This document shows, piece after piece, positions 1 to 8,735 of a stretch of DNA of 64,000 nt. Position numbers and translations under genes: made by a program. The stretch covers positions 496,001 through 560,000 of the forward strand of contig CBDDOO010000001.1 in the NCBI GenBank assembly GCA_965231905.1, given 5' to 3'. The notes below the pieces were generated by a model. It saw nothing but the letters and a program-made list of their open reading frames with translations. It had not been told where the DNA came from and did no database searches. Source of the DNA: G963663315 sp965231905. Lineage in GTDB: Bacteria > Pseudomonadota > Gammaproteobacteria > Arenicellales > Poriferihabitantaceae. How positions within the stretch are numbered: the stretch's first letter is position 1; every line of letters begins with the position of its first letter.

Positions 1-851
1 GGTTGCGATTCCAGCCAGGTTGCGACCCGGTTGGCGTTTGCGCTGTGTTGGCGCATGCGGACAGCCAATGTTTCGAGCGCCGTAAACAGGACCCAGGCGT
101 TGAACGGGCTCAGGGTGGCTCCACAGGAGCGCATGACCTTGTACAGGGTCTCTGCAATGCTGTCATCATTGACCACGATGGCGCCGCCCAGGCACCGTCC
201 CTGGCCGTCAATATACTTGGTTGCAGAGTGAATCACGATGTCTGCCCCGAGGCCGAGCGGCTGTTGAAATACCGGGGTCAGGAATGTGTTGTCGATGGCG
301 AGCAGCGCGCCATGTTTCCGGGCAATGCCGGACAAGCGCCGGATGTCGGTGGTCTCGAGCAGGGGGTTTGAAGGGGTTTCCACGAAGAACAACCGGGTAT
401 CCGGTCGGACGCTTTCCTCCCAGGCCGTGTAATCCTTAAGGTCAACGTAATCAGCTTCGATACCGAATCGCGAGAAAATGGTCTTGAACAGGTTGATGGT
501 GGAACCGAACACGCTTCGGGAAACCACTACGTGGTCGCCTTGATTGAGGGCCGCCAGCGCCATCGTCGTAATGGCGGCCATCCCGGATGAGGTAGCGGTG
601 CAATGCCGTCCGGTTTCAAGCGCCCGGATTCTTTCCTCGAATGTGCGGACGGACGGATTGGTAAACCTGGAGTAGATATTTCCCGGTTCCGTTTCACCGA
701 ATCGCGCCGCCGCCTGTGCGGCGCTGTCGAATACGAAACTCGAAGTCAGGTAAATCGGGTCGCTGTGTTCGCCTTCGGGGCCGCGTTCCTGTCCACGCCG
801 GACTGCCAGCGTTTCCCTGTCATGGTCGGATTTGCGGGTATGATTTTTCAT
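1..851 (-). CDS. metZ: O-succinylhomoserine sulfhydrylase (partial, 3' end outside window)
   Basis: PLP enzyme of the Cys/Met metabolism family that would make homocysteine from O-succinylhomoserine and sulfide. The visible 283 residues contain the start (MKNHTRKSDHDRETLAVR), the GNIYSRFTNPSVRTFEERI segment, the TSSGMAAI phosphate-binding stretch, the VETPSNPLLE region and the Schiff-base lysine in SATKYIDGQG (about Lys212). The N-terminal ETLAVRRGQ...HSDPIYLTSSFVF pattern is closer to MetZ than to MetB or MetC, but this choice rests on pattern memory. The ATG at 851 follows a GAGGAT ribosome site 10 bases after the rhodanese stop, so the two genes are probably co-transcribed. The C-terminus is cut off by the window edge. 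Confidence 0.88.
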   Translation of the reverse strand, partial: MKNHTRKSDHDRETLAVRRGQERGPEGEHSDPIYLTSSFVFDSAAQAAARFGETEPGNIYSRFTNPSVRTFEERIRALETGRHCTATSSGMAAITTMALAALNQGDHVVVSRSVFGSTINLFKTIFSRFGIEADYVDLKDYTAWEESVRPDTRLFFVETPSNPLLETTDIRRLSGIARKHGALLAIDNTFLTPVFQQPLGLGADIVIHSATKYIDGQGRCLGGAIVVNDDSIAETLYKVMRSCGATLSPFNAWVLFTALETLAVRMRQHSANANRVATWLESQ

Positions 852-861
852 GGCGCTATCC

Positions 862-1761
862 TCATGACCCTGTAGAGTCGTCGCTTTCAATCGGGACCTC
901 TTCGCAGTTCCCCCACTGCGACCATGATCCGGGGTAGGCATGGACGTTTTCATAACCCAGACTCTTCAAGACAATGCAGGTGTGGGATGAGCGGCGGTGG
1001 GTCTGGCAATAGGCGATAATTTCCTTTTCCGGCACAATGCCGAGACTCTGGTACTTCATCCGCAGTGTATGTTGATCCAGCAGTTGATAATGTCTGGCCG
1101 GGTCGGTGGTCTCTATCCAGTCCAGGTTGACAGCGCCGGGGATATGTCCGCCACGAGCTGCCAGTGGTTCCTCGCCAGTGAACTCCAGAGCCGACCGGGA
1201 ATCGAGTAAAACCACATTCGGATCATTCAGTTTCTCCAGAATCTGGTCTTTCGACCGGATGCCGTGGTTGCCGATTCTGGCGTTGCAGGTGGTCGGTTCC
1301 GGTTGGTGACACCGACGCTCCGTTGGCAGTCCGGTAGCCACCCAGGCGGAGTATCCTCCGTTCAGTAACGAGAACCCGCGATGCCCGATTACGTCCAGTG
1401 TCCAGAGTAACCGGCAGGCCGCGGCCCCGGCATCCTGATCGTAGGCGATGACATGCGTCTGCCGGGACAGTCCCAGCCAGGAAAACAGCGCGGAGAGTTT
1501 TTCTTCGCAAGGCAGCAGCCCAAGCACAGGCGGCCGCATTTCGACCAGGCAGTTATAATCAAGTCGTACCGCGTTCGGTAGGTGTCCAGAGTCGTATTCG
1601 CGCTTGCAGCGTAAATCCACCAGCAGGATATCCGGCTCAGAAACTGACTGGAACAGTTGGTCCGGGTTGATGATAACGGGGCGTGAGCGGTCGGTCTGAT
1701 CACGAAATTGAATAACACGCTGATCAACCTGTTGTTGATCTGTTCGGGAATATTGATACAT
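862..1761 (-). CDS. Tandem-rhodanese sulfurtransferase (thiosulfate/3-mercaptopyruvate type)
   Basis: 299 residues with two rhodanese domains. The N-terminal inactive domain (about 35-150) contains ILLVDLR...GHLPNAVRLD. The C-terminal catalytic domain (about 170-290) contains VVLLDSRSALEF, GHIPGAVNLDW and the active-site loop CQTHRRSSH, whose Cys would carry the persulfide. It would transfer sulfane sulfur from thiosulfate or mercaptopyruvate to a thiol acceptor. It lies directly upstream of metZ with a 10-base gap, which suggests a shared role in sulfur assimilation toward homocysteine (inference). Thiosulfate and 3-mercaptopyruvate types cannot be separated reliably from the loop alone, so no gene symbol is given. 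Confidence 0.85.
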   Translation of the reverse strand: MYQYSRTDQQQVDQRVIQFRDQTDRSRPVIINPDQLFQSVSEPDILLVDLRCKREYDSGHLPNAVRLDYNCLVEMRPPVLGLLPCEEKLSALFSWLGLSRQTHVIAYDQDAGAAACRLLWTLDVIGHRGFSLLNGGYSAWVATGLPTERRCHQPEPTTCNARIGNHGIRSKDQILEKLNDPNVVLLDSRSALEFTGEEPLAARGGHIPGAVNLDWIETTDPARHYQLLDQHTLRMKYQSLGIVPEKEIIAYCQTHRRSSHTCIVLKSLGYENVHAYPGSWSQWGNCEEVPIESDDSTGS

Positions 1762-2139
1762 CTGAAAAATGCTCCGGAAGTTAAACGAAAACCCATGGGA
1801 CGAGACTCGGTCCTTGTAAGTCGGGTTTCGGGGAGCGTCAGATGAAAAGTCAGGTAAAAAACAACTATCGGGAAGTAATGGAGTTCACAATAATGCACAG
1901 GCCGACGCTCCCCGTTGTACAGCAACAACAGACAGGCGCCAGTGGCATTGTATGGATGGCCGGATTGGTTGTGATGGAACTCATGCGCTAAGTATAGCCA
2001 TCATCCGTATCCACGGCAAGAAATAATTTTAGAAAAATCCCCAAAGATATGTTTTTTGCAATTTCTGGTGTAATCTACTATCCGTGGAACCAGCGGAAAT
2101 TCTGGTTCGGGGTTTTTGTCTTGAAGCAGCGGGGATAGA
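1762..2139. other. Divergent intergenic region with an 11-bp inverted repeat
   Basis: 378 bases lie between the divergent rhodanese and aldolase genes and should hold both promoters. The clearest structure is an inverted repeat, CGGGGAGCGTC at 1829-1839 and GACGCTCCCCG at 1904-1914, perfect over 11 bases with a 64-base interior. On the minus strand it would lie in the 5' leader of the rhodanese-metZ transcript, ending about 70 bases before the start codon. I do not recognise a known methionine or SAM riboswitch in it. The remainder shows no convincing gene. Confidence 0.5.
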
Positions 2140-2913
2140 ATGATGAAAGCGGCCGTATCGAAAATAAACCTTGCGAATACGAGTGAACAGGAATGGCAGG
2201 CGCGGCAGGAACTGGCCTGTTGTTATCGGGCTTTTGTCCATTATGGCTGGACGGACCTGATCTATACTCATTTGAGTTGCCGGGCGCCTGGGGAGCATGA
2301 CTGTTATCTGATCAATCCTTATGGGCTGCTGTTTCAGGAAATTACGGCAAGCAATCTGATCAAGGTGGATTTTGACGGCCATGTCGTTGCCGGAGATTAT
2401 CCGTACAATAGCGCCGGCCATGCAATTCATACCGCGATACTGAAGGCGCGTCCGGATGTCAATGTTGTGCTCCATAGCCACACTCGGGCCGGCATGGCTG
2501 TTTCCTGCATGAAAGAGGGGTTGTTGCCACTGACTCAACAGGCTAACGAGATCAATGGGTTTGTCTGCTACCACAAATATGGAGTGCTGTCGGATAACGA
2601 GGAAGAATGCAGGCTGATGGGGGAAAGCATCGCGGATAAATGGCTGATGATCATGCACAATCACGGCTTGTTGAGCGCCGGGCGAACGGTGGGGGAGGCT
2701 TTTTATTTCCTGTACCAGTTGGAAAACGCCTGCAAGGTCCAGGTCGATGTAATGGCGTCCGGCGCCAACAGGATTGTGCCTGATGATGAAGTGGTTCGCT
2801 CCCTGAATGACTATGGTATGCCACCCGCTGACGCCCCGTTCTCTGATGTGCCGCTGGCATGGGACGCGGTGACCCGATTGATGGACCGCAAGGATGCCTC
2901 TTACCGTTCGTGA
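2140..2913 (+). CDS. Class II aldolase/adducin family protein
   Basis: 257 residues, the usual size for the family. These enzymes bind a divalent metal and cleave or epimerise sugar phosphates or related hydroxy-acids. Metal-ligand histidines are visible in VVLHSHTRAG (about 115-123) and IMHNHGLLS (about 172-180), with ANEINGF between them. The protein starts ATG-ATG at 2140. It is the first gene of a plus-strand run followed 104 bases later by a betaine-type binding protein. That neighbourhood gives no clear substrate; family members range from fuculose-phosphate aldolase to decarboxylase-like enzymes. Confidence 0.82.
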   Translation: MMKAAVSKINLANTSEQEWQARQELACCYRAFVHYGWTDLIYTHLSCRAPGEHDCYLINPYGLLFQEITASNLIKVDFDGHVVAGDYPYNSAGHAIHTAILKARPDVNVVLHSHTRAGMAVSCMKEGLLPLTQQANEINGFVCYHKYGVLSDNEEECRLMGESIADKWLMIMHNHGLLSAGRTVGEAFYFLYQLENACKVQVDVMASGANRIVPDDEVVRSLNDYGMPPADAPFSDVPLAWDAVTRLMDRKDASYRS

Positions 2914-3017
2914 ATGATTTGACTTTAGTCGGGTATTGGAGTGAAATTTGATCGAAGCATGCTCTGGTCGTGCGGATATCCAACTACCATTCATCAAAGC
3001 CAGAATCGGAGGAAATC

Positions 3018-3974
3018 ATGAGGTACAAACCAAATAAAAACTTATTGCTCGCGGGATCATTGATTGCAGGACTCATGATGATTGCGAGTCCAGCCCGGTC
3101 AGTAGAATCAAACGACCCGATCAAGCTCACCCTGCATGACTGGACCGGACAATTGGTCACGACCAACATCATGGCCGAGGTATTGAAGGATGGGGGGTAC
3201 AACGTCGAACTGGTTCAGGCGGATTACATTGCCCAGTTTGCCGGCCTGAAAACCGGAGACCTTCATGTGGCTATGGAGATGTGGGAAACCACGGGTCGGG
3301 ATGCGATGGATGAAGCGACTGCGACCGGCAAGGTGGAGAATATCGGTTCGACCGGAATGGAAGGAATTGAAGAGTGGTGGTATCCGCTGTATATGAAGGA
3401 ACGCTGTCCCGGCCTGCCGGACTGGAAGGCGCTGAATGATTGCGCCCAGGAATTCTCGACGCCGGAAACCGCGCCGATGGGACGTTATATCGGCGGGCCG
3501 GTAACCTGGGGCGGATTTGATGATGAACGCGCTGAAGCCCTGGGGCTGGAATATGAGGTGATTCACGCCGGCACCGATGCCGCGTTGTTCGCGGAACTGG
3601 AATCCGCCTATCAAAGAGAAGCTCCGGTTTTGTTGTGGGTTTACGCGCCCCATTGGGCGCCTTCCAAGTATCAGGGAGAGTGGGTTGAGTTTCCTCCGTA
3701 TTCAGCCGAGTGTTACAACGACCCGTCCGTGGGAGTGAACCCGGATATGGCTTATGATTGCGGCAAGCCGCGCGGCCCCATCTGGAAAGTGGCCTGGGCC
3801 GGAGTCAAGGATAAATGGCCGGGCGCATATAACATGATCCGGAATTTCGAGATCAGCAATGATGAAATGGGAACCATGATTGCCGCCATAGACCTCGATG
3901 GACAGGACCTGGACGCGGTGGTTGCCGACTGGCTGGCGAACAATCAGGCTCGCTGGAAGGAATGGCAAAAATAG
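3018..3974 (+). CDS. Glycine betaine/proline-type ABC transporter substrate-binding protein
   Basis: 318 residues. ATG 3018 is chosen because GGAGG lies seven bases upstream and the protein then opens with a signal peptide, MRYKPNKNLLLAGSLIAG to about PARS (residue 29). The mature part begins with IKLTLHDWTGQLVTTNIMAEVL and matches the OpuAC fold. The aromatic-rich segments MEMWETTG, EEWWYPLYM, PVTWGG and LLWVYAPHWAP are typical of quaternary-amine cages. It would capture glycine betaine, choline or carnitine in the periplasm and deliver it to the fused permease 85 bases downstream. No ATPase gene follows. Substrate identity is inferred from the family and not proven. Confidence 0.87.
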   Translation: MRYKPNKNLLLAGSLIAGLMMIASPARSVESNDPIKLTLHDWTGQLVTTNIMAEVLKDGGYNVELVQADYIAQFAGLKTGDLHVAMEMWETTGRDAMDEATATGKVENIGSTGMEGIEEWWYPLYMKERCPGLPDWKALNDCAQEFSTPETAPMGRYIGGPVTWGGFDDERAEALGLEYEVIHAGTDAALFAELESAYQREAPVLLWVYAPHWAPSKYQGEWVEFPPYSAECYNDPSVGVNPDMAYDCGKPRGPIWKVAWAGVKDKWPGAYNMIRNFEISNDEMGTMIAAIDLDGQDLDAVVADWLANNQARWKEWQK

Positions 3975-4059
3975 ATTGATACTGTAACTGTACCCGTTGC
4001 GGACTGTTCGTTCTGTCGGCAGCGGGTGTTGTTCCAAAGCCTGGGTAAACAACATCTGT

Positions 4060-6039
4060 ATGTCTGACCGTGGCCGCTACTGGCTGATTCGTTTCGGCTG
4101 GTTCGGTGTCGCCGGTATCGCTGTGCTCATGGGTTACCTGGGCAAGTCGAATATCCGATGGGCGTTCAAGGTTCCTTCGGATTGGCGGTTACCGCTGCGT
4201 GACCAGATCTCCGATTTTATGGACTGGCTGGTCAATGTTGCGGACCTTGGGTTATTTACATTCTACGAGTTGACCCGAAGTATCTCATGGCTGCTGGAAC
4301 AGCCATTGGATTTCGCTTCGGGTGTACTGGCTACCGGGTTGTTATCCGGCGAAGGGTCTGCCGCGGTTCAACTGACGCCGCCCCTGTCATGGGTCGCGGT
4401 GACGTTGCTGGTGATGACGCTCGGGCACTATGCCAGAGGCTTGCGACTGTCTCTGTTTGTCGGCGCCTGTTTCTGTTATCTGGTGGTTTTCGGCCAATGG
4501 GCAAGCGCCATGGTGACCTTGTCTTCGGTCCTGATTGCCGTACCCATCGGGGTCGCCGGAGGCGTACTGCTGGGTATTCTGGCGTTTCGCAACCGCTGGA
4601 TGGATAAAATCATTTCACCCCTGCTTGACCTGATGCAGACGGTGCCTGTTTTTGCCTATCTGGTTCCGGTATTGTTCCTGTTCGGATTCGGGCCGGTAGC
4701 GGCCATGATTGCGACTATTATCTATGCCATGCCGCCGATGGTCCGGGTGACCATCCTCGCATTGCAACAGGTGCCGGATGACTTGATCGAAGCGGGTCAG
4801 ATGGCGGGCTGTAATACATTGCAAATGATGGCAAGGGTGTTGCTGCCCTCTTCAACGCCGATGCTGATGATCGGGGTCAACCAGGTCATCATGCTGTCCC
4901 TGAATATGGTTATCATTGCCTCGATGATCGGGGCGGGGGGGCTGGGCTATGATGTATTATCGGCATTGAGGAGGTTGGATATCGGAGCGGGTTTTGAATC
5001 CGGATTGGCGATTGTGGTATTGGCCATTGCCCTTGATCGGCTGAGCCAGGCTTTCGCCACCCGCTCCGGAGGGCCTTCCAAAAGTGACAAGGGGCTGCTC
5101 GGTCGGCGCCCCTATATCGTGTTTTCCGTGATCATGCTGGTCGTGATTTCGCTGATCTCACTGATCGTGCACCCGATACAGACCTGGCCCGAATCGCTGA
5201 CCATTACCACCGGGGATTTCTGGGGCAATCTGGTCAAATACATCAACATCCACTATTTCGACCAGATCGAAGCGGTTAAAATCTTCATATTGATGAATGT
5301 GTTGTTGCCGGTCAAGCGATTTCTGCTGCTATTGCCCTGGCCGGTGGTTGTACTGGCTGTAGGGTTGCTCGGATTTCAACTCGGCGGTGTGCGGCTGGCC
5401 CTGATTGTATTTTTTCTCGCGCTGTTCTGCGCGTTGACCGGGTTATGGGCCAAAACCATGGTGACAGTCTATCTGTGCGGGATTTCAGTTGTGTTCGCCG
5501 CATTGCTGGGTATCCCGATCGGCGTTCTCGGCGCCCAGTGGCCGTTCCTTGGCAGAATCATTGAAACCATCGTCGATACCCTGCAAACACTGCCGTCATT
5601 CGTTTACCTGATGCCGGTGGTGATGTTGTTCAGGGTGGGGGATTTCGCGGCGATGATTGCCGTGATTTTTTATTCGGTGGCGCCCGCGATCCGTTATACT
5701 TTGCATGGCATTCGCCAGGTCAACCCGGAACTGGTTGAGGCGGGTCTTGTCAGCGGCTGTACCCGCTGGCAGATTCTGACCAGAATCAAGCTCCGTCTGG
5801 CTTTCCCGGAAATCATGCTCGGCATCAATCAAACCGTGATGCTGGCGCTTTCAATGCTGGTGATTACCGCTTTGGTCGGCACTCGGGAACTGGGGCAGGA
5901 GGTCTATATCGCGTTGACCAAGGCCGATACCGGGAGAGGCATTGTGGCGGGTTTGTGTGTCGCCTTCATTGCCATCATTACGGACCGATTGATTCATGCC
6001 GGGGTCGTGCGCTCCCGGCAACGCCTGGGCCTGGCTTAA
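4060..6039 (+). CDS. Fused tandem permease of a quaternary-amine ABC transporter
   Basis: 659 residues from ATG 4060 (MSDRGRYWLIRFGWFG). Two complete permease halves are present in one chain. Each has the cytoplasmic EAA loop: EAGQMAGCNTLQMMARVLLP around 250 and EAGLVSGCTRWQILTRIKL around 580. Each loop is followed by the characteristic NQ-MLSLNM/NQTVMLALSM helix. The canonical ProW or OpuBB permease has a single such domain and works as a homodimer, so this fusion should supply both membrane halves in one polypeptide. An extra membrane segment set precedes each half. The ATP-binding subunit expected next to it is missing from the window; the next gene is a kinase. Confidence 0.87.
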   Translation: MSDRGRYWLIRFGWFGVAGIAVLMGYLGKSNIRWAFKVPSDWRLPLRDQISDFMDWLVNVADLGLFTFYELTRSISWLLEQPLDFASGVLATGLLSGEGSAAVQLTPPLSWVAVTLLVMTLGHYARGLRLSLFVGACFCYLVVFGQWASAMVTLSSVLIAVPIGVAGGVLLGILAFRNRWMDKIISPLLDLMQTVPVFAYLVPVLFLFGFGPVAAMIATIIYAMPPMVRVTILALQQVPDDLIEAGQMAGCNTLQMMARVLLPSSTPMLMIGVNQVIMLSLNMVIIASMIGAGGLGYDVLSALRRLDIGAGFESGLAIVVLAIALDRLSQAFATRSGGPSKSDKGLLGRRPYIVFSVIMLVVISLISLIVHPIQTWPESLTITTGDFWGNLVKYINIHYFDQIEAVKIFILMNVLLPVKRFLLLLPWPVVVLAVGLLGFQLGGVRLALIVFFLALFCALTGLWAKTMVTVYLCGISVVFAALLGIPIGVLGAQWPFLGRIIETIVDTLQTLPSFVYLMPVVMLFRVGDFAAMIAVIFYSVAPAIRYTLHGIRQVNPELVEAGLVSGCTRWQILTRIKLRLAFPEIMLGINQTVMLALSMLVITALVGTRELGQEVYIALTKADTGRGIVAGLCVAFIAIITDRLIHAGVVRSRQRLGLA

Positions 6040-6069
6040 GGGCCGGATGCCTGAACCTGGAATTAATTG

Positions 6070-6954
6070 ATGAATACAGAACAACTCAGTCAGATAAACT
6101 CGTTGCCGTGCTGGAGAGGCCGGATCAGCGTCGAACCACTCAGCGGCGGCATGACGAACCATAACTTCAAGGTCGAGGATTGCGGCAGCCAGTATGTGGT
6201 GCGTCTGGGAGCCGATGTCCCGGAGCACCTCTTGTGGCGTGAGAATGAAGGCAGGGTTTCGATGACCGCGGCAAAATGCGGGTTTTCACCGGCTGTTTTT
6301 TACCGGGAACCGGGTGTTCTGGTGATTGATTTCATTGATGGCATGGTATTTTCCGGGGATGCTGTCAGAAATCCTGAAAACCTGCGGCGTCTGGTTGACC
6401 TGCTGCAGCGTTTCCATCGGCGGATGCCTCTCGAATTCGAGGGCTACACGATCCTGTTCTGGGTGTTCCAGGTATTAAGGCATTATCGCAATATGCTGGC
6501 AAGCAGGGATTCCGCGTATATGGATCAGATCCCTGAACTGATGGCAATTGCCGGAAATCTGGAACAAACGGTCGGGCCGGTTGAAATTGTGTTCGGACAT
6601 AATGATTTGCTGCCCGCGAATTTCATTGATGACGGAGAGAAAATCTGGCTGATTGATTTCGACTATGCCGGATTTAACAGTCCCTTGTTTGACCTTTCCA
6701 ACCTGGCGTCGAACAGTGAACTGGAAGAGGAACAGGAGCGGCGTCTGCTGACGCTTTATTTCGAGGGTCCGGTCACTGCTGATCTCTGGCGCCGCTATCA
6801 TGCGATGAAATGCGCTTCCCTGTTGCGGGAAACCATGTGGTCCATGGTGTCGGAGGTGTATTCGACGATTGACTTTGATTTTGCCGGTTACACGCGCGAG
6901 AATCAGGCTCGATTCGAGAGCGCTTACCAGTATTATACCCGGGCTTTCGAGTAG
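6070..6954 (+). CDS. Choline/ethanolamine kinase-like phosphotransferase (APH fold)
   Basis: 294 residues from ATG 6070, preceded in frame by TTG. The protein-kinase-like APH fold shows PLSGGMTNHNFKV (nucleotide loop, about 22-34), VVRLGAD with the ATP lysine position replaced by arginine, the Brenner motif FGHNDLLPANF (about 178-188) with catalytic Asp, and the metal-binding IWLIDFDYAG. LicA-type choline kinases share this pattern. It sits 30 bases after the betaine-type permease, so phosphorylation of an imported choline-like alcohol is a reasonable inference. Other small-molecule substrates (thiamine, amino sugars) are possible. Confidence 0.75.
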   Translation: MNTEQLSQINSLPCWRGRISVEPLSGGMTNHNFKVEDCGSQYVVRLGADVPEHLLWRENEGRVSMTAAKCGFSPAVFYREPGVLVIDFIDGMVFSGDAVRNPENLRRLVDLLQRFHRRMPLEFEGYTILFWVFQVLRHYRNMLASRDSAYMDQIPELMAIAGNLEQTVGPVEIVFGHNDLLPANFIDDGEKIWLIDFDYAGFNSPLFDLSNLASNSELEEEQERRLLTLYFEGPVTADLWRRYHAMKCASLLRETMWSMVSEVYSTIDFDFAGYTRENQARFESAYQYYTRAFE

Positions 6955-6972
6955 CTGACGCGCCACCCTGTG

Positions 6973-7794
6973 ATGTCCCGGTCCAGCCATATCTACGACA
7001 TTTCCCCGGCGGATTTCAATACGATGGCGCTTGAGAATTCTTTCAAGGGTCTGGTCCTGGTCTATTTCTGGTCACAGAATGTCGGTCCCTGTATGAAACT
7101 TTTTCCGGTCCTGATCAAACTTGCTGATGAATTTTCAGGCCGGTTCCTGCTCAACCTGCTGGATACGGACCGGCACAAGAGGTATGTCCGGGACATGGGC
7201 GTGATCAGCATTCCGACCGTTCAGTTCTATCTGCGCGGCGAAGTCGTCGAGACCCTGCATGGCGCGTTTTCCGAAGGAACTATTCGCAGCGCTATCGAAA
7301 AGGCGCTGGATCAGAGCGCTGCAATCCGCATTGGATCCGATCAGTCCGTACCGGACAGACCGTTCGCCAATGCGCTGGAGCGCGCAAAAAAACTTCTTCT
7401 GAAAGGAGAGGCTATCAATGCGGCCGCCCTGCTGGATTCGCTGCCCCGAGAGGCATTGGAGATTCCAGAAATCGGTCTGGTCAAAACCCATGCCGATTTG
7501 ATTCGGGTGGCGCAACTGGCGCCGGAGCGGCAGGCCATCGTCCAGCGGATTGAGGATGATCCCCGGGATTTTCTGTCGCTTTATCAACTGGCCGCCCTGA
7601 ATCTGGTGGCGGACGATTATCAATCGGCGCTGGAGTTATTGTTGTCCATCAGAAACCGGAGTTCTGACCCCGATATGGCAGACCGGGCGCTCCGGTCAAT
7701 ACTGGCTGTTTTTGCCCTGCTTGGAGAATCCCATCCCCTGGTCGAACGGTTTTCCGGAGTATTGAATCAATTCGGTTCGACCGATTCGCCGTGA
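6973..7794 (+). CDS. cnoX: CnoX/YbbN-like thioredoxin-fold chaperone with TPR-type C-terminus
   Basis: 273 residues. The N-terminal thioredoxin domain (about 10-110) has the family layout, LVLVYFWSQNVGPCMKLFPVL and ISIPTVQFYLRG, but the first active-site Cys is Val, leaving VGPC. It should therefore not be a normal disulfide reductase. E. coli CnoX (YbbN) likewise has a degenerate SxxC site and acts as a chlorine-activated holdase that hands proteins to GroEL. The C-terminal part (about 120-273) is helical, with TPR-like repeats as in YbbN. Its GTGA overlap with the next gene implies coupled translation. The start could also be GTG 6970. Confidence 0.8.
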   Translation: MSRSSHIYDISPADFNTMALENSFKGLVLVYFWSQNVGPCMKLFPVLIKLADEFSGRFLLNLLDTDRHKRYVRDMGVISIPTVQFYLRGEVVETLHGAFSEGTIRSAIEKALDQSAAIRIGSDQSVPDRPFANALERAKKLLLKGEAINAAALLDSLPREALEIPEIGLVKTHADLIRVAQLAPERQAIVQRIEDDPRDFLSLYQLAALNLVADDYQSALELLLSIRNRSSDPDMADRALRSILAVFALLGESHPLVERFSGVLNQFGSTDSP

Positions 7795-8696
7795 TTGCGC
7801 AAAACCCTACGGCCAGGGCCTACCTGTTGCTGACGATGACTACTTTTTTCTGGGGATGTAACTCGGTGCTGGCCCGCATCGCGGTTGGTGAGGTATCGCC
7901 GATGCTGATTGTCAGCCTGCGCTGGCTGGGCGTGATGATATTGTTTGTTTTCGCGTGGCGGGTTATTTGTCGGGAATGGGGCAAACTGAGGCCACATCTC
8001 CTTGTGCTGTTCCTGATGGGGGCGCTGGGTTTGAGCGCGTTCAATGCATTGTTCTACCTGGCTGCCCATACCACTACCGCGCTGAACATCGGCATTATCC
8101 AGGGCATCGTCCCGGTGTTCCTGCTGGTCGGCGCCTGGTTTTTATACCGCGTTCCGGTGTCGCTATTGCAGGGATTGGGCGCCATCATCACTATATTCGG
8201 CGTCTGTATCGTCGCGTCAGCGGGCGACCTCGAGAAACTGGCCTCCCTGTCGATCAATCAGGGTGATTACTTCCTGCTCTTCGGGTGTGTGCTTTATTCC
8301 GGTTATGCGCTGGTACTGAGAAGGTTCGCCGACGTGTCGGCAGTCAGCCTGTTCGCTGTGGTTTCTGTTGCCGCCTTCATCGCATCGTTGCCATTGAGTC
8401 TGGCGGAACTGTATCTGGGAAGTTTCCAATGGCCGACCCGAAAGGGATGGATTGTGATGATATTGATTACCCTGTTGCCTTCTTTCCTCGCCCAGGTGTT
8501 TTTCATCCGGGGAGTGAAGGAACTGGGAGCGGGTCGGGCCGGGATATTTGTCAACCTGGTTCCGGTATTTTCCTCGATTCTCGCGGTGTCGGTTCTGGGT
8601 GAGCCATTCAGGGTCTATCATGCAGTCGCGTTGATCCTGGTGATTGGCGGCATCGGTCTGGCGGAAAGTAAAAAGCGCAAGGCGGTCGCGGTCTGA
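7791..8696 (+). CDS. EamA/DMT family transporter
   Basis: 301 residues, almost all hydrophobic, with about ten membrane helices arranged as two EamA repeats (about 10-140 and 155-290). It begins at GTG 7791 inside the stop of the cnoX-like gene (GTGA), so no separate ribosome site is needed. The opening YLLLTMTTFFWGCNSVLARIAVGEVSP and the repeat-2 segment AGIFVNLVPVFSSILAVSVLGEP are family hallmarks. Members export amino acids and other metabolites or import nucleotide sugars. The substrate cannot be read from the sequence. Confidence 0.85.
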   Translation: MIAQNPTARAYLLLTMTTFFWGCNSVLARIAVGEVSPMLIVSLRWLGVMILFVFAWRVICREWGKLRPHLLVLFLMGALGLSAFNALFYLAAHTTTALNIGIIQGIVPVFLLVGAWFLYRVPVSLLQGLGAIITIFGVCIVASAGDLEKLASLSINQGDYFLLFGCVLYSGYALVLRRFADVSAVSLFAVVSVAAFIASLPLSLAELYLGSFQWPTRKGWIVMILITLLPSFLAQVFFIRGVKELGAGRAGIFVNLVPVFSSILAVSVLGEPFRVYHAVALILVIGGIGLAESKKRKAVAV

Positions 8697-8735
8697 CCGG
8701 GCCGGATCACCGTTTTGGCGCATCCGGTTCCCGTT

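Noticed and set aside
1389..1928. 179-codon minus-strand frame overlapping the rhodanese gene
   Set aside because: Shadow frame; the rhodanese frame has clear domain motifs and catalytic Cys, this one has none.
4935..4941. Seven-base G run in the fused permease gene
   Set aside because: Frame is intact and the run is too short to be a likely slippage site; encodes an ordinary GAGGLGY motif.
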